Positions 1 to 6,527 of a stretch of 14,648 nt of DNA are shown piece after piece. Both the position numbers and the translations under genes were made by a program. The notes under the pieces are model-generated. The model was not told the DNA's origin and did no database searches. It saw only the letters and a list, made by a program, of their open reading frames with translations. The DNA is taken from contig JAMCQQ010000310.1 in assembly GCA_023379515.1 (NCBI GenBank), positions 1-14,648 of the forward strand, given 5' to 3'. Within the stretch, counting starts at the first letter, position 1, and every line of letters begins with the position of its first letter. This DNA is from Actinomycetota bacterium (GTDB lineage Bacteria; Actinomycetota; Humimicrobiia; Humimicrobiales; Humimicrobiaceae).

Positions 1-2
1 TC

Positions 3-554
3 CGGTCGCCCAAACAAGGTTTTGCTTTTATAGAATCATCGGTTGTGATTTATTTAAGACATCTTTTAGGTGCAAGTCAACCTGTATTAAATAAAGATGA
101 GGTACTGTTGTTACTTCCAGGAATTGCGTTTTTGGAACCTAAGACTGCTCTTAATATTATTTCCAACAGTCAGCTTTTGAATATTGAGATGATTAGAGAA
201 GCATCTACCTTAATAATGTTAGCCTCTGTTGCTCTACTTGCAGCAAAGAAGTTTAAAGAAGCCTTTGCTTTTTTCTTTTTAGCATTTGGGATTTGGGATA
301 TTTTTTATTATGTGTTTTTGAAACTCATTATAGATTGGCCTAAGTCTCTTTTTGATTTGGATACCTTCTTTCTATTGCCTGTTCCCTGGATCGGACCGGT
401 GTTTGTTCCGATCTTAATATCCTCGATCATAGTTTTTTTATCGCTTGTTTACCTTTTAATTTACGAAAAGAAACCCTCCTTCGCTAAAGCTTCGGAGGGC
501 GACCCGCCTGCATGCGCCTCGAGCGCAAGCGATTGGCGGGCAGAAGGGAGGTGA
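3..554 (+). CDS. Membrane protein, 5'-truncated by the window edge, with repeat-derived C-terminus
   Basis: The reading frame is open back to the first bases of the window. A GTG at 45 could serve as a start, but 14 further codons upstream (reading SPKQGFAFIESSV) continue smoothly into the protein, so the true start probably lies outside. Three hydrophobic stretches are visible: around STLIMLASVALLAAKK, AFAFFFLAFGIWDIFYYVF and FVPILISSIIVFLSLVYLLIY. This indicates an integral membrane protein with no recognised enzymatic motif. The last 28 or so residues (from KKPSFAKASEG onward) are hydrophilic and are encoded by a palindromic repeat element at 474-551. The ancestral protein probably ended soon after YEKK. 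The stop codon TGA lies inside the ribosome binding site of the following YHS gene, so the two are very likely co-transcribed and translationally linked. Function unknown. I am confident it is a real gene because the frame is long and hydrophobic. Confidence 0.7.
   Translation, partial: RSPKQGFAFIESSVVIYLRHLLGASQPVLNKDEVLLLLPGIAFLEPKTALNIISNSQLLNIEMIREASTLIMLASVALLAAKKFKEAFAFFFLAFGIWDIFYYVFLKLIIDWPKSLFDLDTFFLLPVPWIGPVFVPILISSIIVFLSLVYLLIYEKKPSFAKASEGDPPACASSASDWRAEGR
474..551. repeat. GC-rich palindromic repeat element, translated in frame
   Basis: Two hairpins sit side by side. The first pairs CCCTCC (474-479) with GGAGGG (494-499) and has GCT/AGC inside. The second pairs CCCGCC (503-508) with GGCGGG (535-540) and has an inner TGCGC/GCGCA stem (513-517 with 523-527). 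The outer ends CCCTCCTTC and GAAGGGAGG are also near-complementary. It is much richer in GC than its surroundings. It is read in frame as PSFAKASEGDPPACASSAS and so on at the end of the upstream protein. From memory, this peptide recurs at protein ends in CPR genomes; that was not checked here. Confidence 0.75.
545..554 (+). promoter_or_regulatory. Shine-Dalgarno site supplied by the repeat element
   Basis: AGGGAGGTGA lies four bases before the ATG at 559. Its first seven bases are the right end of the palindromic repeat, so the ribosome binding site of the YHS gene appears to be built partly from the repeat. It also contains the stop codon of the upstream gene. Confidence 0.6.
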
Positions 555-558
555 TTTT

Positions 559-777
559 ATGTTTGGATTTTCTAAAAAAGTTACGGACCCTGTTTGTAAA
601 ATGAAGGTGGATAAAAATAAAACTAAGTACTCTTCAGAATATAAAGGCGAGAAATATTATTTTTGCTCTGAAGATTGCCTAAAAAAATTTGACACAGAAC
701 CGAAAAAATATCTTGTTCAGGATGAGAATATTTCTACGCAAAACTGTTGCCATCAAAACAGTAAATCCTGCTGTTAA
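559..777 (+). CDS. Small YHS-domain protein with Cys-rich tail
   Basis: This 72-residue protein consists almost entirely of a YHS domain: TDPVCKMKVD at 9-18 with Cys13, then YYFCSEDCLKKF at 33-44 with Cys36 and Cys40. The three cysteines are the usual metal-binding set of this family, which is found alone or fused to copper- and other heavy-metal transport ATPases. A short C-terminal tail adds CC-H-CC (Cys63, Cys64, His65, Cys71, Cys72), an obvious additional soft-metal ligand cluster. There is no signal peptide, so the protein is probably cytoplasmic. The start is fixed by the strong upstream Shine-Dalgarno site. It is convergent with the redoxin gene at 832 and is the only clearly metal-related gene on the plus strand. 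A role as a small metal-binding or metallochaperone protein is inferred from the family and has not been shown. Confidence 0.85.
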   Translation: MFGFSKKVTDPVCKMKVDKNKTKYSSEYKGEKYYFCSEDCLKKFDTEPKKYLVQDENISTQNCCHQNSKSCC

Positions 778-817
778 CCCTAACTTTTAGCGATTTGCTT
801 CTATGTATAGGGATTTT
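778..817 (+). terminator. Possible weak terminator after the YHS gene
   Basis: CCCTA (778-782) can pair with TAGGG (808-812), with an inner AGC/GCT pairing, and is followed by ATTTTT. The stem is short and the loop long, so this is only suggestive. It lies between two convergent genes, where a terminator would be expected. Confidence 0.25.
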
Positions 818-831
818 TATCAAACTCGGCT

Positions 832-1506
832 TTACAGCTTATTGATTTCCGTACTTAATTCCTGATTCCTTACAGCCATTTGAATATCATCTCTGGCAAA
901 TTTAACAATCCCCTCTTTATCGATCACAACGTAACTGTGTCCGGGAAACTGCCCTTTATGCATCGAGGAAGGAAGTGTTAAAACTCCATACTTTTGCGAA
1001 ACTTGCCTATTACCATCAAAAAGCACATTAGCAGAAGCAAGTTCCGGCATTTTATCGATGGCTTGCTTCCACTCATTTTTAGGATCAGCTGTAATATTTA
1101 ATATCACCGCTTTACTCCCCAGTTCTGTGTCTTTTCCAAAAGCTGCAATCTGGTTCCAGCAAGCAGGATAACACATTAATCCTTCGTTAAAGAAAAGAAT
1201 TACGTTTTTGCCTTTTAACTCACTTAGGATAATCTTTTTTCCATCATAGTTTTCTAGAGTAAAATCAGGAGCACTTTTACCGACCAGGCCATTAAAAATG
1301 GTTGCGTCAACAGGAGTAGATCCTCCGTGGTGACTTGCCATGGAGTCAGTTTGTGATCCTTGGACCGACTGACCAGTCTCTTTATCTGTAGAAACCTGGT
1401 CTCCCTTGCTATTTATGTTTACCTCGATATTAAAATTGCTAACAACTAATATCAAAGCTATAACTATCCTGGTACCTAAAATTGCGATAAGTCCAGTTTT
1501 ATTCAA
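832..1506 (-). CDS. Membrane-anchored redoxin (peroxiredoxin/TlpA-like), copy 1
   Basis: An N-terminal membrane anchor (about residues 4-23) is followed by a hydrophilic linker with a HHGG patch and then a thioredoxin-fold redoxin domain of the AhpC/TSA type from about residue 74. The domain opens with VGKSAPDFTLENYDGK and carries the reactive segment NEGLMCYPACW, with Cys112 and Cys116 as a CxxxC pair where peroxiredoxins have their peroxidatic cysteine. The domain should face outside the membrane and probably reduces or exchanges disulfides or peroxides using electrons from the adjacent CcdA. I chose TTG at 1506. AGAGGTGA at 1512-1519 is a good Shine-Dalgarno site five bases upstream, while the longer GTG start at 1515 would lie inside that site. 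The resulting N-terminus also matches the paralog at 2520-3152. It overlaps the end of ccdA by 8 bp and is the last gene of operon A. Confidence 0.85.
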   Translation of the reverse strand: MNKTGLIAILGTRIVIALILVVSNFNIEVNINSKGDQVSTDKETGQSVQGSQTDSMASHHGGSTPVDATIFNGLVGKSAPDFTLENYDGKKIILSELKGKNVILFFNEGLMCYPACWNQIAAFGKDTELGSKAVILNITADPKNEWKQAIDKMPELASANVLFDGNRQVSQKYGVLTLPSSMHKGQFPGHSYVVIDKEGIVKFARDDIQMAVRNQELSTEINKL

Positions 1507-2377
1507 AATTATCACCTCTTTTCTTCAAAGAGATAAATTGCTTAATAGCAAAATAAGCAATAAACAAAGCGATTCCTGTGAAAATAAGGGCCCAAGCAGC
1601 TTCTGGGATAACTCTAGTAAACTGGTTTATAAATTTTATAAATTTAGTCAGATAAATATTTAGTGCAACTTGGTACGAAGAATGGGAAGTTAACTGGCTG
1701 GTTTTTGCAAGGTAGATAATAACTATTCCTAAAACTAAAAACATCAACCCGGAAAAAAAGTTGGCAAAGGTTAAATGGATCTTTTGACCGAGTAATTTAT
1801 AAGACAAGTTTTTTCTGAAGGCAAAAAACTTTTTAGTAAAATCGACTTTATCAAGGAAAAAGGCGATAATAAAAAGAGGCAGAACAATCCCCAGTACATA
1901 AGCAAGAGTATAAATCCCTCCTAAGATAAACGATCCAGGAAGCGCCGATAAGGTTAAAACTCCTGCCAGAACCGGAGCGCAACAAGTCGTTGCAATCGCA
2001 GAAAATATACCTAAAATATAAACAGAAGCAAAATCCTGTCCTCTAAGTTTCGGGTGAACGCTAAAGGGCAGAGAAAATTGTCGTCCAAGTAGTAAACTTA
2101 ACCCTAAAAATATTAAAAATATTCCTCCAACGAAGAAGATCGTGTCATGGTATCGACTGAAAATTTGAGTGAGAAATGAAACTCCAAGGCCAATAGGAAG
2201 AAAGATAGATAATATACCGAGGAAATAGACAAAAGTCATTAAAAATACTGGAGCTTTTTGCTTAAAAATTGAGGCAAAATAGGTTGGCAGAAGAACCGTG
2301 ATACAACAGGGCGCAAAAAGCGCAGCGATCCCTGCAAAAAAAGAGGCTATAAAAGATGCGCTGATTAAAAGATCCAT
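1499..2377 (-). CDS. ccdA: CcdA/DsbD-family transmembrane electron conduit, copy 1
   Basis: This is a 292-residue polytopic membrane protein of the cytochrome-c-biogenesis CcdA / DsbD transmembrane family. It moves electrons from cytoplasmic thioredoxin to thiol proteins outside the membrane. The family hallmarks are clear: FAPCCITVLLPTYF near the N-terminus (Cys24, Cys25) and ATTCCAPVLAGVL in the repeat half (Cys132, Cys133). Unusually, both halves have a CC doublet where the family normally has one redox cysteine. A C-terminal extension with two more predicted helices (about 205-225 and 262-282) makes it longer than a minimal CcdA. It lies between two redoxin paralogs, so they are the probable electron acceptors. 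No Shine-Dalgarno site is visible before ATG 2377. The sequence immediately upstream is the palindromic repeat at 2378-2519, which may have replaced it or may affect expression. Confidence 0.88.
   Translation of the reverse strand: MDLLISASFIASFFAGIAALFAPCCITVLLPTYFASIFKQKAPVFLMTFVYFLGILSIFLPIGLGVSFLTQIFSRYHDTIFFVGGIFLIFLGLSLLLGRQFSLPFSVHPKLRGQDFASVYILGIFSAIATTCCAPVLAGVLTLSALPGSFILGGIYTLAYVLGIVLPLFIIAFFLDKVDFTKKFFAFRKNLSYKLLGQKIHLTFANFFSGLMFLVLGIVIIYLAKTSQLTSHSSYQVALNIYLTKFIKFINQFTRVIPEAAWALIFTGIALFIAYFAIKQFISLKKRGDNFE
1512..1519 (-). promoter_or_regulatory. Shine-Dalgarno site that decides the redoxin start
   Basis: On the minus strand AGAGGTGA is followed by five bases and TTG (1506). The upstream in-frame GTG (1515) is part of this site and so is unlikely to be the initiator. 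Confidence 0.6.
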
Positions 2378-2519
2378 ATATTAAATACATTCGATCCATT
2401 CGACTACAGCTCAGGATCGTACTGAGTGAAATCGAATGTACGACTTTGCTCAGTATTTAATCTCTTCGAGCCTGAGCGATCGAGGCCCTCAGAGCCGAAG
2501 GCCTGAGTTCATCGAAGGA
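2378..2519. repeat. Intergenic cluster of palindromic repeat units
   Basis: The whole gap between the redoxin copy 2 gene and ccdA is made of inverted repeats. ATTAAATACATTCGAT at 2381-2396 is mirrored by ATCGAATGT and GTATTTAAT in 2433-2461. CTCAG/CTGAG pairs lie inside the first hairpin. A second GC-rich unit around 2464-2518 has CTTCGAG/ATCGAAG-like ends and repeated CCTGAG and GAGGCC motifs. No coding potential is apparent. It looks like a dispersed intergenic palindrome of the kind common in CPR genomes. Inside an operon it could trim or stabilise the mRNA so that the redoxin and ccdA messages differ in level. Confidence 0.7.
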
Positions 2520-3152
2520 TTAAAATTTGTCAATTTCTGTCAACAACTGCTGATTTCTTATTGCCATTTGGGGATCGTCTAAAACATACCGCACAATTCC
2601 CCTTTTATCAAGAACTACATAAGTGTGTCCGGGAAGTTGTCCTTTATGCATTGAAGAAGGAAGAGAAAGCATGTTATAAGAAGCGGAAACTTTTTTATCA
2701 GTGTCAAAAAGAACAGCGGCGGAAGCGAGTTCCGGCATTTTTTCGATCGCCCCTTTCCAGTCATTTTTGGAGTCATTTACAATAGTTAATACTACTGTCT
2801 CTTTGCTTGGGAATTGGTTATCCTTTCCAAAAGCAGCGATCTGATCCCAACAAGCCGGATAACACATTAATCCTTCGCTAAAAAAGAGGATCACATTTTT
2901 ACCTTTAAGACTGCTTAAGGTAATCTTTTTCCCATCATAGCTTTCTAAAGTAAAATCAGGCGCAGGTTTACCAACTAAACTATTAAGAACCGCTGGAGCA
3001 GTAGACTGATTGGCAGAGGAGCCTTGCCCGCCTAGCTGCGAGGCCGGTCCACTATTACCAGTTAGTAAAAAGGCTACGGCAACAACAATTACAGCTAAAA
3101 CTACAAACCCTACTGTAATAATTAATCCTTCTTTATTTCTCATATAATTCAA
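2520..3152 (-). CDS. Membrane-anchored redoxin (peroxiredoxin/TlpA-like), copy 2
   Basis: This is a close paralog of the redoxin at 832-1506. It has an N-terminal anchor (about residues 10-30), a Ser/Gly/Gln-rich linker, then a redoxin domain starting near LVGKPAPDFTLESYDGK. The CxxxC is SEGLMCYPACW (Cys97 and Cys101), and the C-terminal half contains LPSSMHKGQLPGH as in copy 1. It is likely an extracytoplasmic thiol peroxidase or thiol-disulfide exchange protein. TTG at 3152 is preferred over ATG at 3143: AAAGGA at 3162-3167 lies nine bases before the TTG, against 18 before the ATG. The copies differ most in the linker (copy 1 has His residues, copy 2 does not), suggesting different partners or metal contact. 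Located in operon A between the DUF2933-like gene and ccdA. Confidence 0.85.
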   Translation of the reverse strand: MNYMRNKEGLIITVGFVVLAVIVVAVAFLLTGNSGPASQLGGQGSSANQSTAPAVLNSLVGKPAPDFTLESYDGKKITLSSLKGKNVILFFSEGLMCYPACWDQIAAFGKDNQFPSKETVVLTIVNDSKNDWKGAIEKMPELASAAVLFDTDKKVSASYNMLSLPSSMHKGQLPGHTYVVLDKRGIVRYVLDDPQMAIRNQQLLTEIDKF

Positions 3153-3170
3153 ACAATCCGTTCCTTTATA

Positions 3171-3392
3171 TTAATGACAAGATTTACCGTTTCCTTTGGT
3201 ATTATCCTTTTTTTTATGATCACCGTGACCCTTCATCATGAATAGATGCATCAACGGACAGGCTAAAAGAACAGCAAAGAAGAAGAGATTCCCTATAGAT
3301 ACTTTAAAAACTGTGATTGCAACGACTGTTATCGCAAAAACAGCAATACAAATCATTAGTAGCTTGCCTTTAATAAATTTTAAAGATTCCAT
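3171..3392 (-). CDS. DUF2933-like small membrane protein with Met/His/Cys tail
   Basis: This 73-residue protein has two hydrophobic segments (about 10-30 and 34-51) followed by CPLMHLFMMKGHGDHK (45-60) and a lysine-rich tail ending SCH. The CPLMHLFM...HGGH pattern is characteristic of the DUF2933 family, small membrane proteins I associate with copper or other heavy-metal resistance loci. The Met, His and Cys residues are plausible Cu(I) or Hg(II) ligands, but no function is established. A strong Shine-Dalgarno site AAAGGAG (3399-3405) is placed six bases before ATG 3392. The gene starts inside the last 13 bp of the preceding gene, in another frame, so translation is probably coupled. Confidence 0.75.
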   Translation of the reverse strand: MESLKFIKGKLLMICIAVFAITVVAITVFKVSIGNLFFFAVLLACPLMHLFMMKGHGDHKKKDNTKGNGKSCH

Positions 3393-3826
3393 TTAAAACT
3401 CCTTTCGGAAACCCCGCCGACATTTTTTATTTTTAGCTCTAAAGACTTAGGTCTTGGCGAAATAGGGTTAAATTTTAAAATTCCTTTGCGATGATGACCT
3501 CCTGAATTATCGCCTTCCCAAGCCAACGGTTTGTATACATGATTTTGATTATCGATAAGTACAGATACGGTAACCAAATCTGCGGTCAGCTCTTCCGTGT
3601 GCGTATTTAATACTACCTGAAAATCCCAACCGGACAATCCGTTATTTAAATCATTTGGAGTAACAATAACGGAGACCGGCCCTTCGTTGTTTTCCTTTGT
3701 TTCCAAATTGCTACTGCCAGGATTACTTGCACTCTTTGGATTTAAGTTTACAGAAAAACTGTTTTTGAGTGTAAAAGCTAAGATTATAAGCAATAAAACA
3801 ATAAAAATAATTACAATTTTTTTCAT
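3380..3826 (-). CDS. Membrane-anchored extracytoplasmic protein of unknown function
   Basis: This 148-residue protein has one N-terminal hydrophobic anchor (about 3-22), a low-complexity Asn/Ser linker, and a soluble domain of about 100 residues predicted outside the membrane. Features that stand out are GWDFQVVLNTHTEEL, an AWEGDNSGGHHRKGILKF segment with a GGHH motif, and the C-terminal SERSFKWNL. The domain looks like a small beta-sandwich, judged from the alternating hydrophobic pattern; this is an inference. The His pair could bind metal. There are no cysteines, so it is not itself a thiol enzyme. It overlaps its upstream neighbour by 4 bp (ATGA) and its downstream neighbour by 13 bp, which makes it an integral member of operon A. 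I do not recognise a named family. Confidence 0.75.
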   Translation of the reverse strand: MKKIVIIFIVLLLIILAFTLKNSFSVNLNPKSASNPGSSNLETKENNEGPVSVIVTPNDLNNGLSGWDFQVVLNTHTEELTADLVTVSVLIDNQNHVYKPLAWEGDNSGGHHRKGILKFNPISPRPKSLELKIKNVGGVSERSFKWNL

Positions 3827-4281
3827 AATTGGCCGGAAAATTTTACTATTCGATTCCCGATATAGAGTATTCCTAAAAGATTGAAGAACAAGCCGATCCA
3901 GAAGAATTTAACTTGGTATTGACCAATAAAAGTAATTATTCCTGTTACTCCAAGAATCGGTAAGATATTTGTTAGATAATGAGCACAGCAGGAAACCATC
4001 GCAGCAGTAGAAGTCGTCCCTGAAACGCCTAAAACCCGTCCGGTTGAAGCCCGTTGTTTAACAATCCCTTTAAGGTAGTTGTATAGACTAAATTGGATTC
4101 CGAATCCCAGAGCGAGTAGGAGAATATAGTACCAAAATTCTGTAAATTGTTCCCAAGTAAAGTTCCACCCGGAAACAAGAGTCAAGATCAAAAAATATAC
4201 AGATAAAAGGGTGAGGAATGCTAAGATTCCCTTAAACACTGATTTTTTCAAAACTCCTAAATTTACGATTAAATTACTCAT
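3823..4281 (-). CDS. Four-helix membrane protein with CCAH motif
   Basis: This 152-residue integral membrane protein has predicted helices at about 15-36, 50-68, 104-121 and 126-147. Between helices two and three is a polar stretch rich in Ser and Thr leading to MVSCCAHYLTNILPILGVTG (96-114), with a Cys98-Cys99-x-His101 motif at the membrane edge. That motif would suit metal binding or redox chemistry. The family is unknown to me. It is the first gene of operon A, directly behind the operator at 4316-4332. ATG 4281 is the conservative start. A TTG at 4293 is also in frame and would add four residues. Neither has a clear Shine-Dalgarno site, and the promoter lies so close that the mRNA leader must be very short. 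Confidence 0.75.
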   Translation of the reverse strand: MSNLIVNLGVLKKSVFKGILAFLTLLSVYFLILTLVSGWNFTWEQFTEFWYYILLLALGFGIQFSLYNYLKGIVKQRASTGRVLGVSGTTSTAAMVSCCAHYLTNILPILGVTGIITFIGQYQVKFFWIGLFFNLLGILYIGNRIVKFSGQL

Positions 4282-4304
4282 CTTAAGAACCAATAATTTA
4301 GTTT

Positions 4305-4332
4305 AGCATAAAAGATACTACAATGTGTAGTA
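4305..4332 (-). promoter_or_regulatory. Operator A and promoter of operon A (BlaI/CopY-type box)
   Basis: At 4316-4332 the minus strand reads TACTACACATTGTAGTA, a perfect 7-bp inverted repeat around three bases. A -10-like TATGCT lies at 4305-4310, putting the operator over the -35 region. Bound repressor would block RNA polymerase from operon A. The dyad matches the TACA/TGTA core recognised by BlaI/MecI/CopY regulators, with a three-base spacer where the classical boxes I know have two. Confidence 0.75.
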
Positions 4333-4337
4333 CTAAT

Positions 4338-4982
4338 TTAGAGATGCGTTAAAATTGATTTTAAAAATTTGATCGACGGTAAAAAGGCAGGGGTATTTTT
4401 AAGGTAATGCCGATATTGAGGATATTTTTGTAAGACATCTTTTTCTTCCTTTCGGGCAAGCCTTATATACATGAAAGTTAAGATTGGTGCCATGATTAAG
4501 GTCGGAAGAGTTGGCCATTGCATTAAAAATCCGAGAATAATAATTATAAAACCGACATATTGTGGATGCCTTATGTATTTATAGGGCCCAGTCCTGGCGA
4601 TAGTTTGGTTTTTTGTAGCCTGATAAAGTATGTTCCAGGACGCGCTGATTAAAATTAGTCCTCCAATAATTAACGCATAGCTTAAAATATGTAGGATGCT
4701 AAAATGTGGATCACCTGTATTACCTAATAGATCTTCCCACAAATGCCCGGAATTATGGGAAAAATTTATCTGCGGAAACCTGTTCCCTGACAACGAAGAA
4801 AGTAGGTAGATAGTGAGCGGAAAACCATACATCTCAGTAAACAAAGCAATAATAAAAGCAGAGAAGGCTCCAAATGACCGCCAATCAACACCTGTTTTAG
4901 GTTTAAAAGCACCATAAGCAAACCAGAGAAATAATCCACTTAGTGCTATTGCTATAAACCAATTTCCGTATGCATATTCCAT
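4338..4982 (-). CDS. Isoprenylcysteine carboxyl methyltransferase-like membrane protein
   Basis: This 214-residue protein has several predicted helices and the conserved C-terminal signature of the ICMT/phospholipid methyltransferase superfamily: TGPYKYIRHPQYVGF (131-145), then ARKEEKDVLQKYPQYRHYLKNTPAFLPS (about 176-203). In this superfamily the RHP-x-Y segment and the following acidic residues contribute to S-adenosylmethionine binding at the membrane interface. Bacterial members methylate varied substrates or have unknown ones, and this one cannot be assigned. It appears to form a single-gene unit with its own operator-promoter at 5015-5046, so it probably belongs to the same regulon as the redox operons. 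A plausible but unproven role is methylation of a thiol, lipid or metal-stress product. ATG 4982 has only a weak, distant Shine-Dalgarno-like AGGA. Confidence 0.8.
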   Translation of the reverse strand: MEYAYGNWFIAIALSGLFLWFAYGAFKPKTGVDWRSFGAFSAFIIALFTEMYGFPLTIYLLSSLSGNRFPQINFSHNSGHLWEDLLGNTGDPHFSILHILSYALIIGGLILISASWNILYQATKNQTIARTGPYKYIRHPQYVGFIIIILGFLMQWPTLPTLIMAPILTFMYIRLARKEEKDVLQKYPQYRHYLKNTPAFLPSIKFLKSILTHL

Positions 4983-5014
4983 AAGTTGATTTTCATCCTA
5001 AAAGGACAGATTTT

Positions 5015-5046
5015 ATTATAACAAATACTTACTACAATATGTAGTA
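5015..5046 (-). promoter_or_regulatory. Operator B and promoter of the methyltransferase gene
   Basis: At 5030-5046 the minus strand reads TACTACATATTGTAGTA, a perfect 7-bp dyad that extends to 8 bp with the flanking T/A. A consensus -10 TATAAT lies at 5015-5020 and is preceded by TG one base upstream, making it an extended -10. The operator covers the -35 zone, as in operator A, so the two sites share both sequence and geometry. Confidence 0.8.
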
Positions 5047-5062
5047 ATCAAAGCCTTGTAAA

Positions 5063-6463
5063 TTATGCGGGATTCTTTAAAGTTGGTAGTGTTACAATAA
5101 CCGTAGTTCCTTTACCCATCTTACTATTTACATTTACTATTCCATTATGAGCTTTTATGATTCCTTGAGTTATCGCTAATCCTAATCCTGACCCTTTATT
5201 TGTATATAACGTTACTCCCCTATAAAATGGTTCAAAAATATACGGTAAATCTTCTCGAGTAATACCGATACCATTGTCTTGTACTTTTACAATAACATTA
5301 TTTTTATTATGTAGAGTTATACGTATATAACCATGTTTAGGCGTAAATTTAATAGCATTATCGATAATGTTCAAAATGGAACTGGCGAGCTTGTCTTTTT
5401 CTCCAAAAAGTTTAACTCCGCCGGTTATATCTCCGCTGATTGTAATATCCTTTGAAAGGGACATTTTTTTCGCTACATCCTGCAACTCCGCAATAAACTC
5501 GGAAAAGTCAAAGACCCTGCCTTGGACTTTAACATTTTCTGCTTTTGACCATGCCAGTTCGAGTATTTTATTGAACATTATTGAAGCTTTTTTTATGTCA
5601 ATGAGCATTTCAGAAAATACTTTTTTATATTCTTTGGCCGATCTCTTCTTAGATAAAATTAGTTCGACACTACTTTGAAGAATTGCCAAAGGTGTTTTTA
5701 ATTCATGAGTCACGTTAACAATAAATTGGTGTTCTCTTTTAAGCGCTTCTCTTAAGCGGTCGAGAAGTTCATTAAAAGTCTTTGTCAACTCTTCGATTTC
5801 ATCTCCAGTGTGGGAATTTATAATTTGTTCTTCCAAATTCTCCATCTCAATTTTTTTCAATTTATTGGATAAAGCAGCCACTGGTTGCATACCAATATTG
5901 GCGAGGAAATATCCACCTAAAATAGTTAAAATGGACAAACCAAGGAATACGGCTCCCATAATAGTTAACAACCTATTTAAAGACATTTGAATAATATCTA
6001 TCGGATGTGCGATGAGCACTACTCCATTAAATTTGTCATTTTTCTCGATGGGAGAAACTAAGAAGCGCATAGTCGAGCCATTTATATCCTGATCATTGAA
6101 AAATGGCTTTTTTGTATCCAAAGCAAGATTGAAAAGCTTTTTGAATAATTTGTTTTTAGGGTCGATCCCCACTGTGCCACTAATCGTTTGTCCCGAACTA
6201 TCCATAATTACTACAAGCATACCGGGGATCGCGCTAAATTCTTGCAAAAATCCCTGATCGGCAAGATATTGATGCATGCCAATATTTTGCTTTTTTACAA
6301 TCTCGACGACTTTACTTGCGTGAGAAGAAAGAATATTATCAGTGTAATTAAAAAGTGTCTGCTTTGTAATAATATAAAAACTACTAAAAATTATCGCCAT
6401 GGATAAGTAAAGGGCGGATGTATACCAGAGGGTCATGCGGAATCTTAAACTTTTCCTATTCAT
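5063..6463 (-). CDS. Sensor histidine kinase without adjacent response regulator
   Basis: This 466-residue two-component sensor has TM1 at about 12-33, an extracytoplasmic domain of about 135 residues, TM2 at about 168-189, a HAMP linker, a HisKA dimerisation domain with phospho-acceptor His253 in THELKTPLAIL, and a HATPase domain. The ATPase domain shows the N box (NIIDNAIKFTP), G1 (QDNGIGI) and G2 (GSGLGLA). It is paralogous to the kinase at 12107-13516 along its whole length, including the sensor domain (for example FSAIPGMLVVIMD and VLIAHPIDIIQ), so both may sense related signals. ATG 6463 is chosen because it matches the paralog's start; a TTG at 6475 is possible but has no Shine-Dalgarno site. 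It follows operon C by 64 bp on the same strand and may be transcribed by read-through, placing it partly under the repressor. It probably signals to the regulator at 13513-14181, a guess based on paralogy. Confidence 0.88.
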   Translation of the reverse strand: MNRKSLRFRMTLWYTSALYLSMAIIFSSFYIITKQTLFNYTDNILSSHASKVVEIVKKQNIGMHQYLADQGFLQEFSAIPGMLVVIMDSSGQTISGTVGIDPKNKLFKKLFNLALDTKKPFFNDQDINGSTMRFLVSPIEKNDKFNGVVLIAHPIDIIQMSLNRLLTIMGAVFLGLSILTILGGYFLANIGMQPVAALSNKLKKIEMENLEEQIINSHTGDEIEELTKTFNELLDRLREALKREHQFIVNVTHELKTPLAILQSSVELILSKKRSAKEYKKVFSEMLIDIKKASIMFNKILELAWSKAENVKVQGRVFDFSEFIAELQDVAKKMSLSKDITISGDITGGVKLFGEKDKLASSILNIIDNAIKFTPKHGYIRITLHNKNNVIVKVQDNGIGITREDLPYIFEPFYRGVTLYTNKGSGLGLAITQGIIKAHNGIVNVNSKMGKGTTVIVTLPTLKNPA

Positions 6464-6527
6464 GTGCTTTTGCAAGTATATATAACAAAGATTAAAATGT
6501 TATTAAGATTTTTATTGCATATTTTTA

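Noticed and set aside
6482..6503. ATAACA, ten bases, TGTTAT inverted repeat upstream of the partnerless kinase
   Set aside because: The arms are short and AT-only apart from one base, in AT-rich DNA, with no second copy before the two-component operon to support a regulator site.
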